From the NCBI RefSeq assembly GCF_002838835.1, contig NZ_NHPP01000006.1:1-64000 (forward strand): a stretch of DNA of 64,000 nucleotides, read 5' to 3'. Position numbers and translations under genes: made by a program. Every line of letters begins with the position of its first letter. The stretch's first letter is position 1. This document shows positions 48,898 through 57,449 of this stretch, in pieces. Origin of the DNA: Siphonobacter sp. SORGH_AS_0500. GTDB taxonomy: Bacteria > Bacteroidota > Bacteroidia > Cytophagales > Spirosomataceae. The notes beneath the pieces are model-generated. The model searched no databases and had not been told where the DNA came from. It was given only the letters and a program-made list of their open reading frames with translations.

Positions 48898-48947
48898 GGA
48901 TTATAAATCCTTTACAGATAGCTTTCTGATTACAAATCCGAAAGAGC
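48898..48947 (-). repeat. REP-like element downstream of RAYT, inverted
   Basis: The minus strand reads GCTCTTTCGGATT-n-AATCAGAAAG, CTATCTGT, then GGATT-n-AATCC. This is the same two-hairpin unit as at 47978 and 48134 but in the opposite orientation, with a few mutations. Together they frame the RAYT gene. Confidence 0.85.
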
Positions 48948-49119
48948 GTTAGTTCATAACTAACAATAAGGAACATTTGTATAACGATAGCTGTAGGTAT
49001 ATTTTAGTAGATGACTATCTATTTCTTGAATATAAGGCGGTGCTATTGGAACGCAATGTTTCTATAACTTTTAATAACTAATGCCCTATTGTATATATAT
49101 AACATTAAATAATTTTTAA

Positions 49120-49869
49120 ATGATATATTATCGTTTAACTAATACTGTAGACCCTAAAATAGTAGGAGTTACAGATGGGGCTGGTCAAGTACATATTGAA
49201 GTTGGTGATTTTTTAGAAAGAAACCAATGGTACAAATCTATTTTTCATGAAACAGAATTAGCTGGAAAAGACTGGTGGAAACCTTGGGCAGAAATTACAA
49301 AATATGCTCAACCTTTATACAAGGTGTTCATGGAAAAGAAAGCAAAGCATACGGACTATATTGATTTTTCAATGCGAGGTTTTGCTGTTAATAATCAACT
49401 ACGTGAAATCTTAGAGAGTAGCCATTTACCACAAAATCATAAATTCTTACAAACGACCTTTATACAAAAAGAAAAAATTGTAGATGGCTATTGGTGGTTT
49501 GTCTATGACATGGACATAGGCGAACAAACTGTAGACTTTGCTAAGTGCGAATATGATTTGCGTTACCATAAACGCAACTTTGGTGAAAATTTTGCGGTTA
49601 ATATTCAAACTTATCAAGAATACATGAATGTGTTTTATGAAACCGGTAGTGCCGTAGGCGTTTCAAAACTAGTCTTTAATCAAAACTTTGACCAAGAATT
49701 AGACCTATTCGGGATGCAATTTTTAGGGTCTAAAAACTATATTTCTGATAGGCTCTTAAAAAAGATGGAAGCTAATAGGATAACAGGATACGAAGCTATT
49801 TCACCCGAAAGAGACAAAAGACGATCAGAATTTTTAGGATATAGTTCTACTGAGTTAATATTTTCATGA
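49120..49869 (+). CDS. Immunity-like protein (Imm11/DUF1629-type pattern), copy A
   Basis: A 249-residue soluble protein without signal or membrane segments. I recognise only a loose resemblance to the Imm11/DUF1629 group of predicted immunity proteins: an N-terminal VDPKIVGV strand, a central block, and a C-terminal FGMQFLGSKNYISDRLLKKMEANRITGY segment, where ISxRL...ITG is typical. It is clearly paralogous to the next gene (shared VDPKIVGV, DGYWWFVYDMDIGEQTVDFAKCEYD-type block, ETGSAV, YISxRL). Codon use is visibly AT-rich compared with neighbours, which suggests acquisition. No toxin gene lies beside it, so it would be an orphan immunity gene. Function is uncertain. Confidence 0.6.
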   Translation: MIYYRLTNTVDPKIVGVTDGAGQVHIEVGDFLERNQWYKSIFHETELAGKDWWKPWAEITKYAQPLYKVFMEKKAKHTDYIDFSMRGFAVNNQLREILESSHLPQNHKFLQTTFIQKEKIVDGYWWFVYDMDIGEQTVDFAKCEYDLRYHKRNFGENFAVNIQTYQEYMNVFYETGSAVGVSKLVFNQNFDQELDLFGMQFLGSKNYISDRLLKKMEANRITGYEAISPERDKRRSEFLGYSSTELIFS

Positions 49870-50049
49870 TCCAGAAACCCCTATCTTTAGTACTTTGTGG
49901 ATTATTCTAGTTTATTTTTTGTAATCAATATAAATTATTCACTTATAATAACGTCAGTTACAAATTGCTTTTATCCAGCGTTTCAAGTGACGATTAAGAG
50001 CCTAATAATTGGAATGATTTAAGAATTAATCTTTCGAATAAACAAAATT

Positions 50050-50772
50050 ATGAATACATACAAAACACTTAGGAATGAGGTTGATCCTAAAATTGTAGGT
50101 GTAAAACACGGAGCTGGGCAAGGGTTCCTAGATGAAGAATTTTATAGCAATCATCCTTTGTACAAAGACTTATTTATTTACAATGACAGATGGCCACTAG
50201 ATATATGGAAAAAATGGGCCTCTTGGAAAGAATATGGACAACAACTCCGTAATATACAATTGTACAATAGTGCTAGAAAAACAGATATTTTATATATCGC
50301 AGGCTTAAGAAGAGGACTTATAGTGAGTGAAAGAGTAATAAATATTTTAAATGATTTCAATTTACCAGATCATAATTATTTTGATATAACACTCAATAAA
50401 AATGGAGAAATCATATCGGGCTATAAGTGGCTATGTTTTAATCTTGAAACAGGAGAACATACTGTTAATTTCCAGAAATGCAGTTATAATTTTAAGTATT
50501 TAATTTCAAAAGGATTTACTAATTACAAAAAAAGTGACATAAAAAATTACGAAGATTATATTAGTATATACAATGAAACTGGATCTGCGGTATTAGTTAA
50601 TGATTTAATACTTAATAAAAATTTTAATAACCAGTTGGATTTATGGGTCACTCAATTTTTAACTAGTAAAATATACATATCAAATCGTTTAATAGATGCC
50701 CTTGAAGCTCATAATATTAGTGGGCTTAATTATGAAGATGATATTTACGACATATATATTGAAAGTGAATAA
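50050..50772 (+). CDS. Immunity-like protein (Imm11/DUF1629-type pattern), copy B
   Basis: A 240-residue paralogue of the preceding gene. Conserved blocks in the same order are NEVDPKIVGVKHGAGQ, a PLYKDLF start of the helical region, SGYKWLCFNLETGEHTVNFQKCSYN, YNETGSAVLVNDLILNKNF, and QFLTSKIYISNRLIDALEAHNISGL. Divergence is large outside these blocks, so the duplication is old or the copies arrived separately. It is even more AT-rich than copy A. The 180-base gap between them has no toxin frame. The same caution about function applies. Confidence 0.6.
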   Translation: MNTYKTLRNEVDPKIVGVKHGAGQGFLDEEFYSNHPLYKDLFIYNDRWPLDIWKKWASWKEYGQQLRNIQLYNSARKTDILYIAGLRRGLIVSERVINILNDFNLPDHNYFDITLNKNGEIISGYKWLCFNLETGEHTVNFQKCSYNFKYLISKGFTNYKKSDIKNYEDYISIYNETGSAVLVNDLILNKNFNNQLDLWVTQFLTSKIYISNRLIDALEAHNISGLNYEDDIYDIYIESE

Positions 50773-50814
50773 AGGATATGTTATCTATCAAAAATTTTGA
50801 GAATTAAGCTTTTA

Positions 50815-50843
50815 TTACAGATGTTATCAAAAAACATCTGTAA
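50815..50843 (+). terminator. Hairpin after the second immunity-like gene
   Basis: TTACAGATGTT / AACATCTGTAA, an 11-bp stem with a 7-base loop, lies 43 bases after the stop. There is no T-run, so terminator activity is uncertain. Confidence 0.55.
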
Positions 50844-51029
50844 ATTCTGGGGGTATCAAGCCTGCTGAGTAGCACTTGCTTTCCTGTCCTAGGCTTTGCA
50901 GGTGCTTTAGTTAATAGTCATTAGCCCCCTAAACTGTTTTGATGTGACGTCTGGCATTTCATATTCGGAACAATTTGGGTAGGAGGCGATTTGTACCACT
51001 GGTGATAAATTACCATTTCCCAGCCAGAC

Positions 51030-51118
51030 GCGATGAAGTCGCATCTCTACATGGGTTACTATAAGTGCTCTTTCGGATTTATAATCCGAAAGCCGTCTGT
51101 GGTGGATTTGCAATCCAC
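51030..51118 (+). repeat. GCGATGAAGTCGC element and REP unit beside tatA
   Basis: GCGATGAAGTCGC (51030-51042) is followed by the two-hairpin REP unit (51067-51118). The unit and the bases after it, through the tatA terminator, match 48134-48222 in direct orientation with only a handful of differences over about 85 bases. The rest of 50844-51029 shows no gene. Confidence 0.85.
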
Positions 51119-51121
51119 CAA

Positions 51122-51156
51122 AACCAAAAAAGTCAGCTCCAATCGTGAAGCTGACT
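51122..51156 (-). terminator. Terminator of tatA
   Basis: On the minus strand AGTCAGCT / AGCTGACT is followed by TTTTTTGG; the stem ends 22 bases after the tatA stop. A near-copy without a partner gene sits at 48199-48222. Confidence 0.88.
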
Positions 51157-51177
51157 TTTATATGGTTAGGAGAGCAA

Positions 51178-51348
51178 TTACTCTTTCCCTGGATTTTCGA
51201 TGTTCTCTCTGATCTCGCGAGAAGCGTCTTTGAACTCGCGGATTCCTTTTCCTAGTCCCCGAGCCAGTTCAGGAATTTTCTTGGCTCCAAATAACAGTAC
51301 GAAGGCTACAGCAATAAGTGCAACTTCGGGTCCTCCCATTCCAAACAT
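51178..51348 (-). CDS. tatA: Twin-arginine translocase TatA/TatE subunit
   Basis: TatA forms the protein-conducting assembly for folded proteins in the inner membrane. From the ATG chosen (MFGMGGPEVALIA) it has 56 residues: a short periplasmic start, one membrane helix (about residues 7-22, EVALIAVAFVLLFGA), the FGAKKIPELARGLGKGIREFK hinge and amphipathic helix, then a charged tail. An in-frame ATG 48 bases upstream adds residues unlike TatA. The protein-length pattern is typical of Bacteroidota. tatC is not in the window. Confidence 0.94.
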   Translation of the reverse strand: MFGMGGPEVALIAVAFVLLFGAKKIPELARGLGKGIREFKDASREIRENIENPGKE

Positions 51349-51511
51349 AATGATGGTCGTTTTTAGTGAATAAGTTCTAGTTATAAAATTAGACACTAAA
51401 ACCTTTGGTTGTTTAGTGTTCGTCGAAATTAAATACCAAAAATAAGCAAATTAGTTTCAAAACCATCCGGTTTTAAGGAGATGTTAAGCTTCGAACTTTA
51501 CTAAAATGGGC

Positions 51512-52966
51512 TTATTGAGGGTTACTACCGGCGGCATACAGGCTGTTAGCCCAGGCTTTGGCGTATTTGGTTCGTAGCGATTCCGTCTTGATTAGCATGT
51601 CGATCAATTTCGTTTCCTGCGTGTTTACCAGGAATAGGGTACTCTCCCCAATAGTAAATTTCTGCTGTTCTGCTCGCACCAAAACCGCCTGATTTTCGGT
51701 AGCCAATCGCTGAAATTCAGCCTGTTGCTGATAGGATCGGGCCTGATTAAAGACCTGACGTACCGTAGTAGCAATGGTTCGCTGGGTTTGTTGCTGATCA
51801 AAACGAAGGTCCTGTTGCTTGATACGAACCTGCTGAAGTTTCCCGCGTTCTTTTCTCAGAAACAGTGGGAAACTAACTTCGGCTCCAACTTTGTAATTGT
51901 TGGTCATCCACCAGCCCGCATCGTACGAACCCATATTAACTGGCTCACGAATGAAGTTATAACTCACATTAACGACAGGTAGTAACTGGTTCTGCCGAAA
52001 CCGTCGCTCAATGTCCAGTTGCTGTAACTTGAAATTGAATTTAATTAGCTCCGGGTGTTGTTGATTGGCCCGGGTCAGTAAGTTATTCAACTGTTCTTCG
52101 GTTGGTTCGGGTAAGGTAACACCGCCCGGAATCGCGTTCTCGGGTAGCTCGGCGGGTTCGTCGTTTGCTGTCCAGAGGTTATTGGAAATGCCCAGCCGCG
52201 TGTTCTGAAATTCCATGAGAGCCTCCTGATAGGATGCCTGCCGTTCCTGAACCGTAATTTTAGCCTGTACGGAATCAATCGGAGCCAAATCACCGATTTC
52301 TACGCGTTGCTTCACCGCCGTAAACCGAACCTGAGCCAGGTCTAACCCTTCCGAAGTAAATCGAAATTGCTGATACGCAAAGTACCAGTCCCAGTAAGTT
52401 TTGGCGGCATCGTACATGATCTTGATAACCAATTTCCGACGATCAGCTTCGGCAATATCCTGTAATAATCGGGCTTGTCGAAGGGTAGAACGGCGGGCAT
52501 CAATCAGTAACCCCTGGGCCAGCGGAACGCTCAGACCCGCGTATACTAAACCCGCGTCGGGTGTGCGATACTGAGGGTTAATGTACGGACCCGTATTTCG
52601 ATCAAAACCGGCCTTCAGGTCAATACCCGGCCAGGTTGGGATCTTCAGCGAGTTTTCCCAGTGGTTGTAATACTCCCGGTCCTTATATTCTTTTCGACTA
52701 AAATCCGAAGCCAGTTTAGGATCGAACATCCCCCGAGCCTGCATCAATTCCGTACGGGCATCCGCCGGAATCAGCTCGGATTGTTTGATCACGGGATGGT
52801 TTTTAACGATCAAATCCGCATAATCCGAAAAGGTAAAAATCCGAACCGAATCCTGAGCAGAAGCAAAACTGTAACTTCCCATCAGGATCAAAAGAAAAAA
52901 TAGCTTTCGGAAAAACTTCCAGTAACTGAACACTGAACACCGAAAACGGAAGCCTGAATTCATCAT
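51512..52966 (-). CDS. TolC-family outer-membrane channel of the exporter operon
   Basis: A 484-residue TolC-type protein with signal peptide (hydrophobic FFLLILMGSYSFASAQ). It has two long coiled-coil OEP repeats (about residues 60-260 and 300-480), a DLAPIDSVQAKITVQER segment characteristic of the family, and GLLIDARRSTLRQA. It forms the outer-membrane duct for the ABC-HlyD complex encoded upstream. Its start overlaps the hlyD-like stop by four bases. Oddity: the first dozen codons are read through a GAAAACGG-type dispersed repeat, so the extreme N-terminus may be recent. Confidence 0.92.
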   Translation of the reverse strand: MMNSGFRFRCSVFSYWKFFRKLFFLLILMGSYSFASAQDSVRIFTFSDYADLIVKNHPVIKQSELIPADARTELMQARGMFDPKLASDFSRKEYKDREYYNHWENSLKIPTWPGIDLKAGFDRNTGPYINPQYRTPDAGLVYAGLSVPLAQGLLIDARRSTLRQARLLQDIAEADRRKLVIKIMYDAAKTYWDWYFAYQQFRFTSEGLDLAQVRFTAVKQRVEIGDLAPIDSVQAKITVQERQASYQEALMEFQNTRLGISNNLWTANDEPAELPENAIPGGVTLPEPTEEQLNNLLTRANQQHPELIKFNFKLQQLDIERRFRQNQLLPVVNVSYNFIREPVNMGSYDAGWWMTNNYKVGAEVSFPLFLRKERGKLQQVRIKQQDLRFDQQQTQRTIATTVRQVFNQARSYQQQAEFQRLATENQAVLVRAEQQKFTIGESTLFLVNTQETKLIDMLIKTESLRTKYAKAWANSLYAAGSNPQ

Positions 52967-54330
52967 TTTTTACCTCCCTTCCCTTCGTAGTCTCCTTTCG
53001 GTTCTTCTTTCAGGCTAGGTGGGAAGCCATTCAACTGACGCCAGATTTCATACCATACCGGAACGCTATCCAGCATAACCCAGCCGTATACACCTGAGCC
53101 TAAACGTAACTGCTTAGGCCAGGGGTGATCCCGACGTTCTTCCAGCTTGGGTGTTACCAGAATCCGGTATTCACCATTGGGAGAGTTCACCTGGTCAATA
53201 ACCACGACGCGACCACCAAACGTACCCACGCTGACCGAGGGCCAACCCGAGAATTGCAGAGCGGGCCAGCCGTCAAAACGAATCCGCACTTCCCGGTTTT
53301 TCTGAATCAGCGGAACGTCCATGGCTTTTACGTACAGTTCTACTGCCATTTGCGGGTTCTGCGGTTGCAGCGTACAAATCGGCTCGCCTTCTTTGATGGT
53401 TTCGCCCACCCCAGCTTTCAGAGTTTTAACCACAATACCATTTTGAGGAGCTCGTAATACGTACTGATTACGACGAACCCCGACATTCGCTACTTTATTC
53501 CGTAACTCTGAAAGCTCCTTGCGGCCATCGCCCAGGGAAGAAACTGCCGAACTACGGTCAGAAAGCGATTTGGCTATTTCTTTCTGATAATCTGCATTAA
53601 TCGAGTTCAATTCGATGCGGGAGTTAATCAAATCCTGACGGGAAATCGCCAGTTTATTTTGGGCCGCAACTAATTTAGCCCGCGAGCCCTGAAAGCTTAA
53701 TTCACGGGTTTCGAGTTCTGTTTTCGAGAAAAGCCCCTGAGCGTACCCTTGCTGGAAACGTTCAAAACGAACTTCGGCGATTCGGAACTGAATCTGCTCA
53801 TTTAACACGTCTACGCTGTCTGATTGCACTTTCGCCTGGGCTTGCAATACTTTGTTTCGAGCTTTGTCCAAACTTAGTCGCAGGGCATTTCGCAGGGCAC
53901 TTAACTGATTGTCAACCGCGTCAATTTTACTTTCGTAACCGTCTACTGCCGTTTCTTTAGCTCCAACCTGTTCCGTTAATCGCTCGGGCAGATTCGGGTC
54001 GAAGTATTCATCCTTAACCTCGGAAAGCGTCAGAATGGTATCGCCTTTCTGGACAACCTGACCTTCCCGGACGTGCCATCTTTCGATCCTTCCGGCAATA
54101 ATGTTCTGCACCGTCTGAGGCCGATCCTGCGGGGTAAGGGCCGTCACTGTACCCGTACCGTTAATGTTCTGCTGCCAGGGCATAAACAGAACAATGAACA
54201 GAATGAGTAGAATCCCAATAATCCAGCGGGCCAGTTTGCGGCCCGTCCGGTGGGTCGAAAGCGTTTTTAGTGAATTGATTTCGATCTCAGACATATCTGG
54301 ATCGACTCGCTTGGGAGATATATTCAGCAT
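52963..54330 (-). CDS. HlyD-family periplasmic adaptor
   Basis: This membrane fusion protein links the ABC pump to TolC. From MLNISPKRVDPD it has 455 residues; an ATG 39 bases upstream is also possible. It has one N-terminal membrane helix (ARWIIGILLILFIVLFMPW), a biotinyl-lipoyl-like half (GRIERWHVREGQVVQKGDTILTL), a long coiled coil (about residues 110-290), then the second lipoyl half (YVLRAPQNGIVVKTLKAGVGETIKEGEPI) and a beta-barrel. It is the middle gene of the exporter operon. Confidence 0.92.
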   Translation of the reverse strand: MLNISPKRVDPDMSEIEINSLKTLSTHRTGRKLARWIIGILLILFIVLFMPWQQNINGTGTVTALTPQDRPQTVQNIIAGRIERWHVREGQVVQKGDTILTLSEVKDEYFDPNLPERLTEQVGAKETAVDGYESKIDAVDNQLSALRNALRLSLDKARNKVLQAQAKVQSDSVDVLNEQIQFRIAEVRFERFQQGYAQGLFSKTELETRELSFQGSRAKLVAAQNKLAISRQDLINSRIELNSINADYQKEIAKSLSDRSSAVSSLGDGRKELSELRNKVANVGVRRNQYVLRAPQNGIVVKTLKAGVGETIKEGEPICTLQPQNPQMAVELYVKAMDVPLIQKNREVRIRFDGWPALQFSGWPSVSVGTFGGRVVVIDQVNSPNGEYRILVTPKLEERRDHPWPKQLRLGSGVYGWVMLDSVPVWYEIWRQLNGFPPSLKEEPKGDYEGKGGKK

Positions 54331-54401
54331 CTTTATAGAATAATTGACTGTGGGTAGTTTCTGTGTCAAACAGGTCTGTAAACTACACGGGAGCTAGGAA
54401 A

Positions 54402-56528
54402 TCAATAAGGTCCGTCACTAACAATTTTGCCATTTTCCAGAATTAAAACCCGGTCGCAAGCCGACAGAATTTCAGGGTCGTGGGAAATGGTAATGAATGT
54501 CCAGGGATGAGAAGGATCGCACACAAACTTGATGAGCTGTATTTTTTCTTCCCGATCCAGTAATCCGTAAAAATCAGAGAAGATCAACAACTTAGGCCGC
54601 TCCACGATGCAACGGGCTACGGTAATCTTAGCGTTGAAACTTTCCGAGAAACGTTGTCCCGAAGACAGCATCTGAGTGTCCAGACCATTGGGTAACTGAC
54701 TGATTTTTTCCGTTAAATTCAGACTTTCAATAACCCAGCGAACATCCTCTATGGTAATGTTTGTCCGGCCCATGGTAATGTTTTCCAGAATAGTACCGTC
54801 GAAAATTTCTTCGTGGGAAACGTTTTTGGCCACGGCGTTGCGGAAATCATTTAATTGAATGTCCCGCAACGAAAACCCATTTACCGAAATACTGCCTTCG
54901 TAATCATTCAGAATACCGCTTAAAACCCGGAGCAGCGTATTTTTCCCACCGCCGTTTTTACCAGTGACGGCAATGCGTTCACCCGCTTTGATGGAAAGGT
55001 TGAGGCCCTGGAGAATAGCTCGTTTACCATCGGGGTAACGATAGGAAAGATTGTGCGTCTGCATCGAAAATTCCTGATCACGAATGGGAACGTTAATACC
55101 CCCGGTTCTTTCTAGTGGTAAGTCCGTTACTGCACTCATTTTCTCCGTTGCTGTGACCAAGTCAAAAATCGTGTCAATACTGGTAATTAACTTTTCTACG
55201 GAGCTTACAATCAGGACGATAATGATGTCAGAAGCCACAAATTGTCCTAACGTAATCTGACGATCTACGACCAGGAAGATACCCAAAATCAGCAGAGCCG
55301 CGATGACCAGCGTTTTAAAGGCGACCATGTAGTAGAAAATGCGGAGCAGGATTTTGAAGTGCTTCTCACGATACAGCAGATAGCGACTCACCAGATCGTC
55401 CATTTTCTGTAAAGGAAGATTGGTTTTTCCCACCACTTTAAAGCTATTCAGCGTTCGGGCGATGTCTTCCAGCCATTGAGCTACTTTATACTTGTACTTG
55501 GATTCGTTAAGGCTGGTCTCCAGACCTTTACTGGCATTCACCCGAAAGATAAAGAAGATCAGGATAATGGTCATTACTCCGAAGACGATGAACATCGGGT
55601 GATACGCAAAGAGCAGTAACAAACCGAAGGAAATCTGGATGACGGCTCCTGTAATATCAATCAGTACTTTCGGCAGGGCTTTTTGAATCGTGAGGATATC
55701 GAAAAAGCGGTTCATCAACTCGGGAGCATAATACTTGCTCAGCGACTCAATCTTAATGCGGGGAATGCGATAGACGTATTCAAAAGCAGCTTTGGCAAAA
55801 ATGCGTTGCTGAAGAACCTCCACAATCGAAACCTGAACGATCTGTAAGATACCTGTGATTAAGGTTCCTACAATAACCAGAGCGGCTAGCAGGTATACGG
55901 AAGAAAAGACCAATCCTCCCTGAATCAGACCTACAATAGCCTGACTTCCCAGGGGTAAGCTCAGGGCGATTAAACCCGAAACAATGGCGTAAAGATAGAG
56001 GTAATAAATATCCCGACGTTCGTTTTTGAAGAGCTGTAAGGTGCGTCGCCAGGGGTTGACGTGTTCGGCCTCTTCGTTATTACCGCCTTCTTTCGTGAGC
56101 GGGTGCATAGGAAACGCCGTGAGAAAGACTACTTTACCATGTTTGTTTTTGACGGGGTTAATCCCTTCTCCGGTAATGGTTTGTTCGCCCGATTCTTCAA
56201 TCGAAAAATGGTAAGGCTTCCCCTTTTTTAGATCTTTTCCGGCAATGATGGGTCGATAACCATCCTCCGTTTTCTCGAAAAAGACAAAAGGATGTTCACT
56301 TTCTTCTTTCCATTTCCAGAAATCGTCTTCGGTTTTTTCGTGCTTTACTAAAGCCAGATCAACGGTGAAGGCCTTTTCTGTTAAATCCGCGATGAAAGCC
56401 TCCAGCGATTCTGCCTGATAAGCTTTTGCCGATTCAATGAGATGTTTGGTTGAAGAATGAGTGAGCTTATCTGGGAAAAACAGCTCGGCCAGTTTACGAA
56501 CTGTGTGATTTAATACATGAATCGTCAT
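54402..56528 (-). CDS. ABC exporter, membrane plus ATPase, with degenerate nucleotide-binding motifs
   Basis: A 708-residue half-transporter. Order: a cytoplasmic N-terminal region (about residues 1-155) without Cys/His peptidase motifs, six membrane helices (about 170-445), then the ATPase (about 485-708). ATPase motifs are altered: Walker A is GKNGGGKNT, with Asn530 where Ser/Thr normally binds Mg2+; the signature is LSSGQ followed by an unusual RFSESFNAKITVARC; Walker B reads LLIFSD, so Asp and the catalytic Glu are not in place. The H-loop His683 is kept. It starts the operon with HlyD and TolC partners, as in type I secretion. It may be a slow or non-catalytic ATPase; cargo unknown. Confidence 0.85.
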   Translation of the reverse strand: MTIHVLNHTVRKLAELFFPDKLTHSSTKHLIESAKAYQAESLEAFIADLTEKAFTVDLALVKHEKTEDDFWKWKEESEHPFVFFEKTEDGYRPIIAGKDLKKGKPYHFSIEESGEQTITGEGINPVKNKHGKVVFLTAFPMHPLTKEGGNNEEAEHVNPWRRTLQLFKNERRDIYYLYLYAIVSGLIALSLPLGSQAIVGLIQGGLVFSSVYLLAALVIVGTLITGILQIVQVSIVEVLQQRIFAKAAFEYVYRIPRIKIESLSKYYAPELMNRFFDILTIQKALPKVLIDITGAVIQISFGLLLLFAYHPMFIVFGVMTIILIFFIFRVNASKGLETSLNESKYKYKVAQWLEDIARTLNSFKVVGKTNLPLQKMDDLVSRYLLYREKHFKILLRIFYYMVAFKTLVIAALLILGIFLVVDRQITLGQFVASDIIIVLIVSSVEKLITSIDTIFDLVTATEKMSAVTDLPLERTGGINVPIRDQEFSMQTHNLSYRYPDGKRAILQGLNLSIKAGERIAVTGKNGGGKNTLLRVLSGILNDYEGSISVNGFSLRDIQLNDFRNAVAKNVSHEEIFDGTILENITMGRTNITIEDVRWVIESLNLTEKISQLPNGLDTQMLSSGQRFSESFNAKITVARCIVERPKLLIFSDFYGLLDREEKIQLIKFVCDPSHPWTFITISHDPEILSACDRVLILENGKIVSDGPY

Positions 56529-57341
56529 AATTTTTAAAGAATCAATGCGAGGGTAGTAGTTGTACTAAAAACATGGGAAACAAAACTTCAGCAGGCTCAG
56601 AAATGACGTACTAACATTCTTTGCCATTTACCATAACGACAAAACTAAATCTGGCGGTTCCTAAAGAAAAGATTCTCATCAACTTCTAATAATTTCTGGG
56701 GTGATTGTAATGACGTAAAAACACCTAAAAAAAGATAGCCAGCAGGGGTGGATTTTGGCGTTTGAAAGGTTTGAAAACAGTTTGAGCAGGTTGATTTGGT
56801 TTGACTATTATTTGATCTGGTTTGAAAAATAAGGTTTCAATAAAAGTAGTAAGCCTCTATCTACTTCTGGGGACGATTAGAGGAAGAGTTTAGGGTGTAA
56901 TCTGTGGTTGAGAGTGAAAGGGAGCCTTACGAATGTTGCCTCCCCGGATGAAATCCGGGGACACGGTTAGTATGTAAGGTCATTACATGCCTGAAGCAGA
57001 CATTAACACTCATCATAATCGTCTGTCATTCAGAGCGGAGCGAAGGATCTTATGACCTTTGTCGAGCTGGTTGAGTTATGCGGTAACTTGACTAACCCCG
57101 CCCCGTCCCATTACTCAGAAGGTCTCTCTCTTCGTTCGAGATGATAGAGGGAAGAAATAAGCCTGCTACCCCCTAGTGTGAGTTTCCATCTCGTTCCTAC
57201 CCTAAGGCAGGTTCCACCTGCCGTTATCCCTCAAGCCTGCAGAAGCCCTGATTCGCAATAAGGTCTTTGATTATAAATTTTAGACAGCTTCTGAAAAGTT
57301 CTCTTTGTAAGAGACTTTGGTAAGGGATAGAAAGCTTGAAA
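56529..57341. repeat. Repeat-rich gene-free stretch of about 0.8 kb
   Basis: No credible gene on either strand. It contains GTTTGAAAA-type runs (about 56760-56835), a CCCCGGAT-n-ATCCGGGG palindrome (56943-56961), a GTCATTCAGAGCGGAGCGAAGGA element (57029-57052), and the GAGTTTCCATCTC / GGCAGG-n-CCTGCC element (57177-57222) matching 18035-18082. The exporter operon promoter is expected in the first 150 bases, but no clear box is seen. Confidence 0.75.
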
Positions 57342-57380
57342 GGGTTTGAAGGTTGGATGATTACTCCAACCTTCAAACCC
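57342..57380 (-). terminator. Strong hairpin downstream of the GH95 gene
   Basis: Perfect 16-base arms (57342-57357 and 57365-57380; core TTTGAAGGTTGG) flank a 7-base loop, about 70 bases beyond the GH95 stop. A T-run is lacking on the minus strand, so it may be a 3' stabiliser as well as a terminator. Confidence 0.65.
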
Positions 57381-57449
57381 CTTACTCATTCAAACGATGT
57401 TCAAACAAAGCCAGATTTCTCAAGCAGAATCAAACTTCTCAAACGATAA

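Noticed and set aside
48963-49081. About 40 open codons ending just before the first immunity-like gene, considered as a toxin remnant
   Set aside because: No start codon, no recognisable motif, and short enough to be chance.
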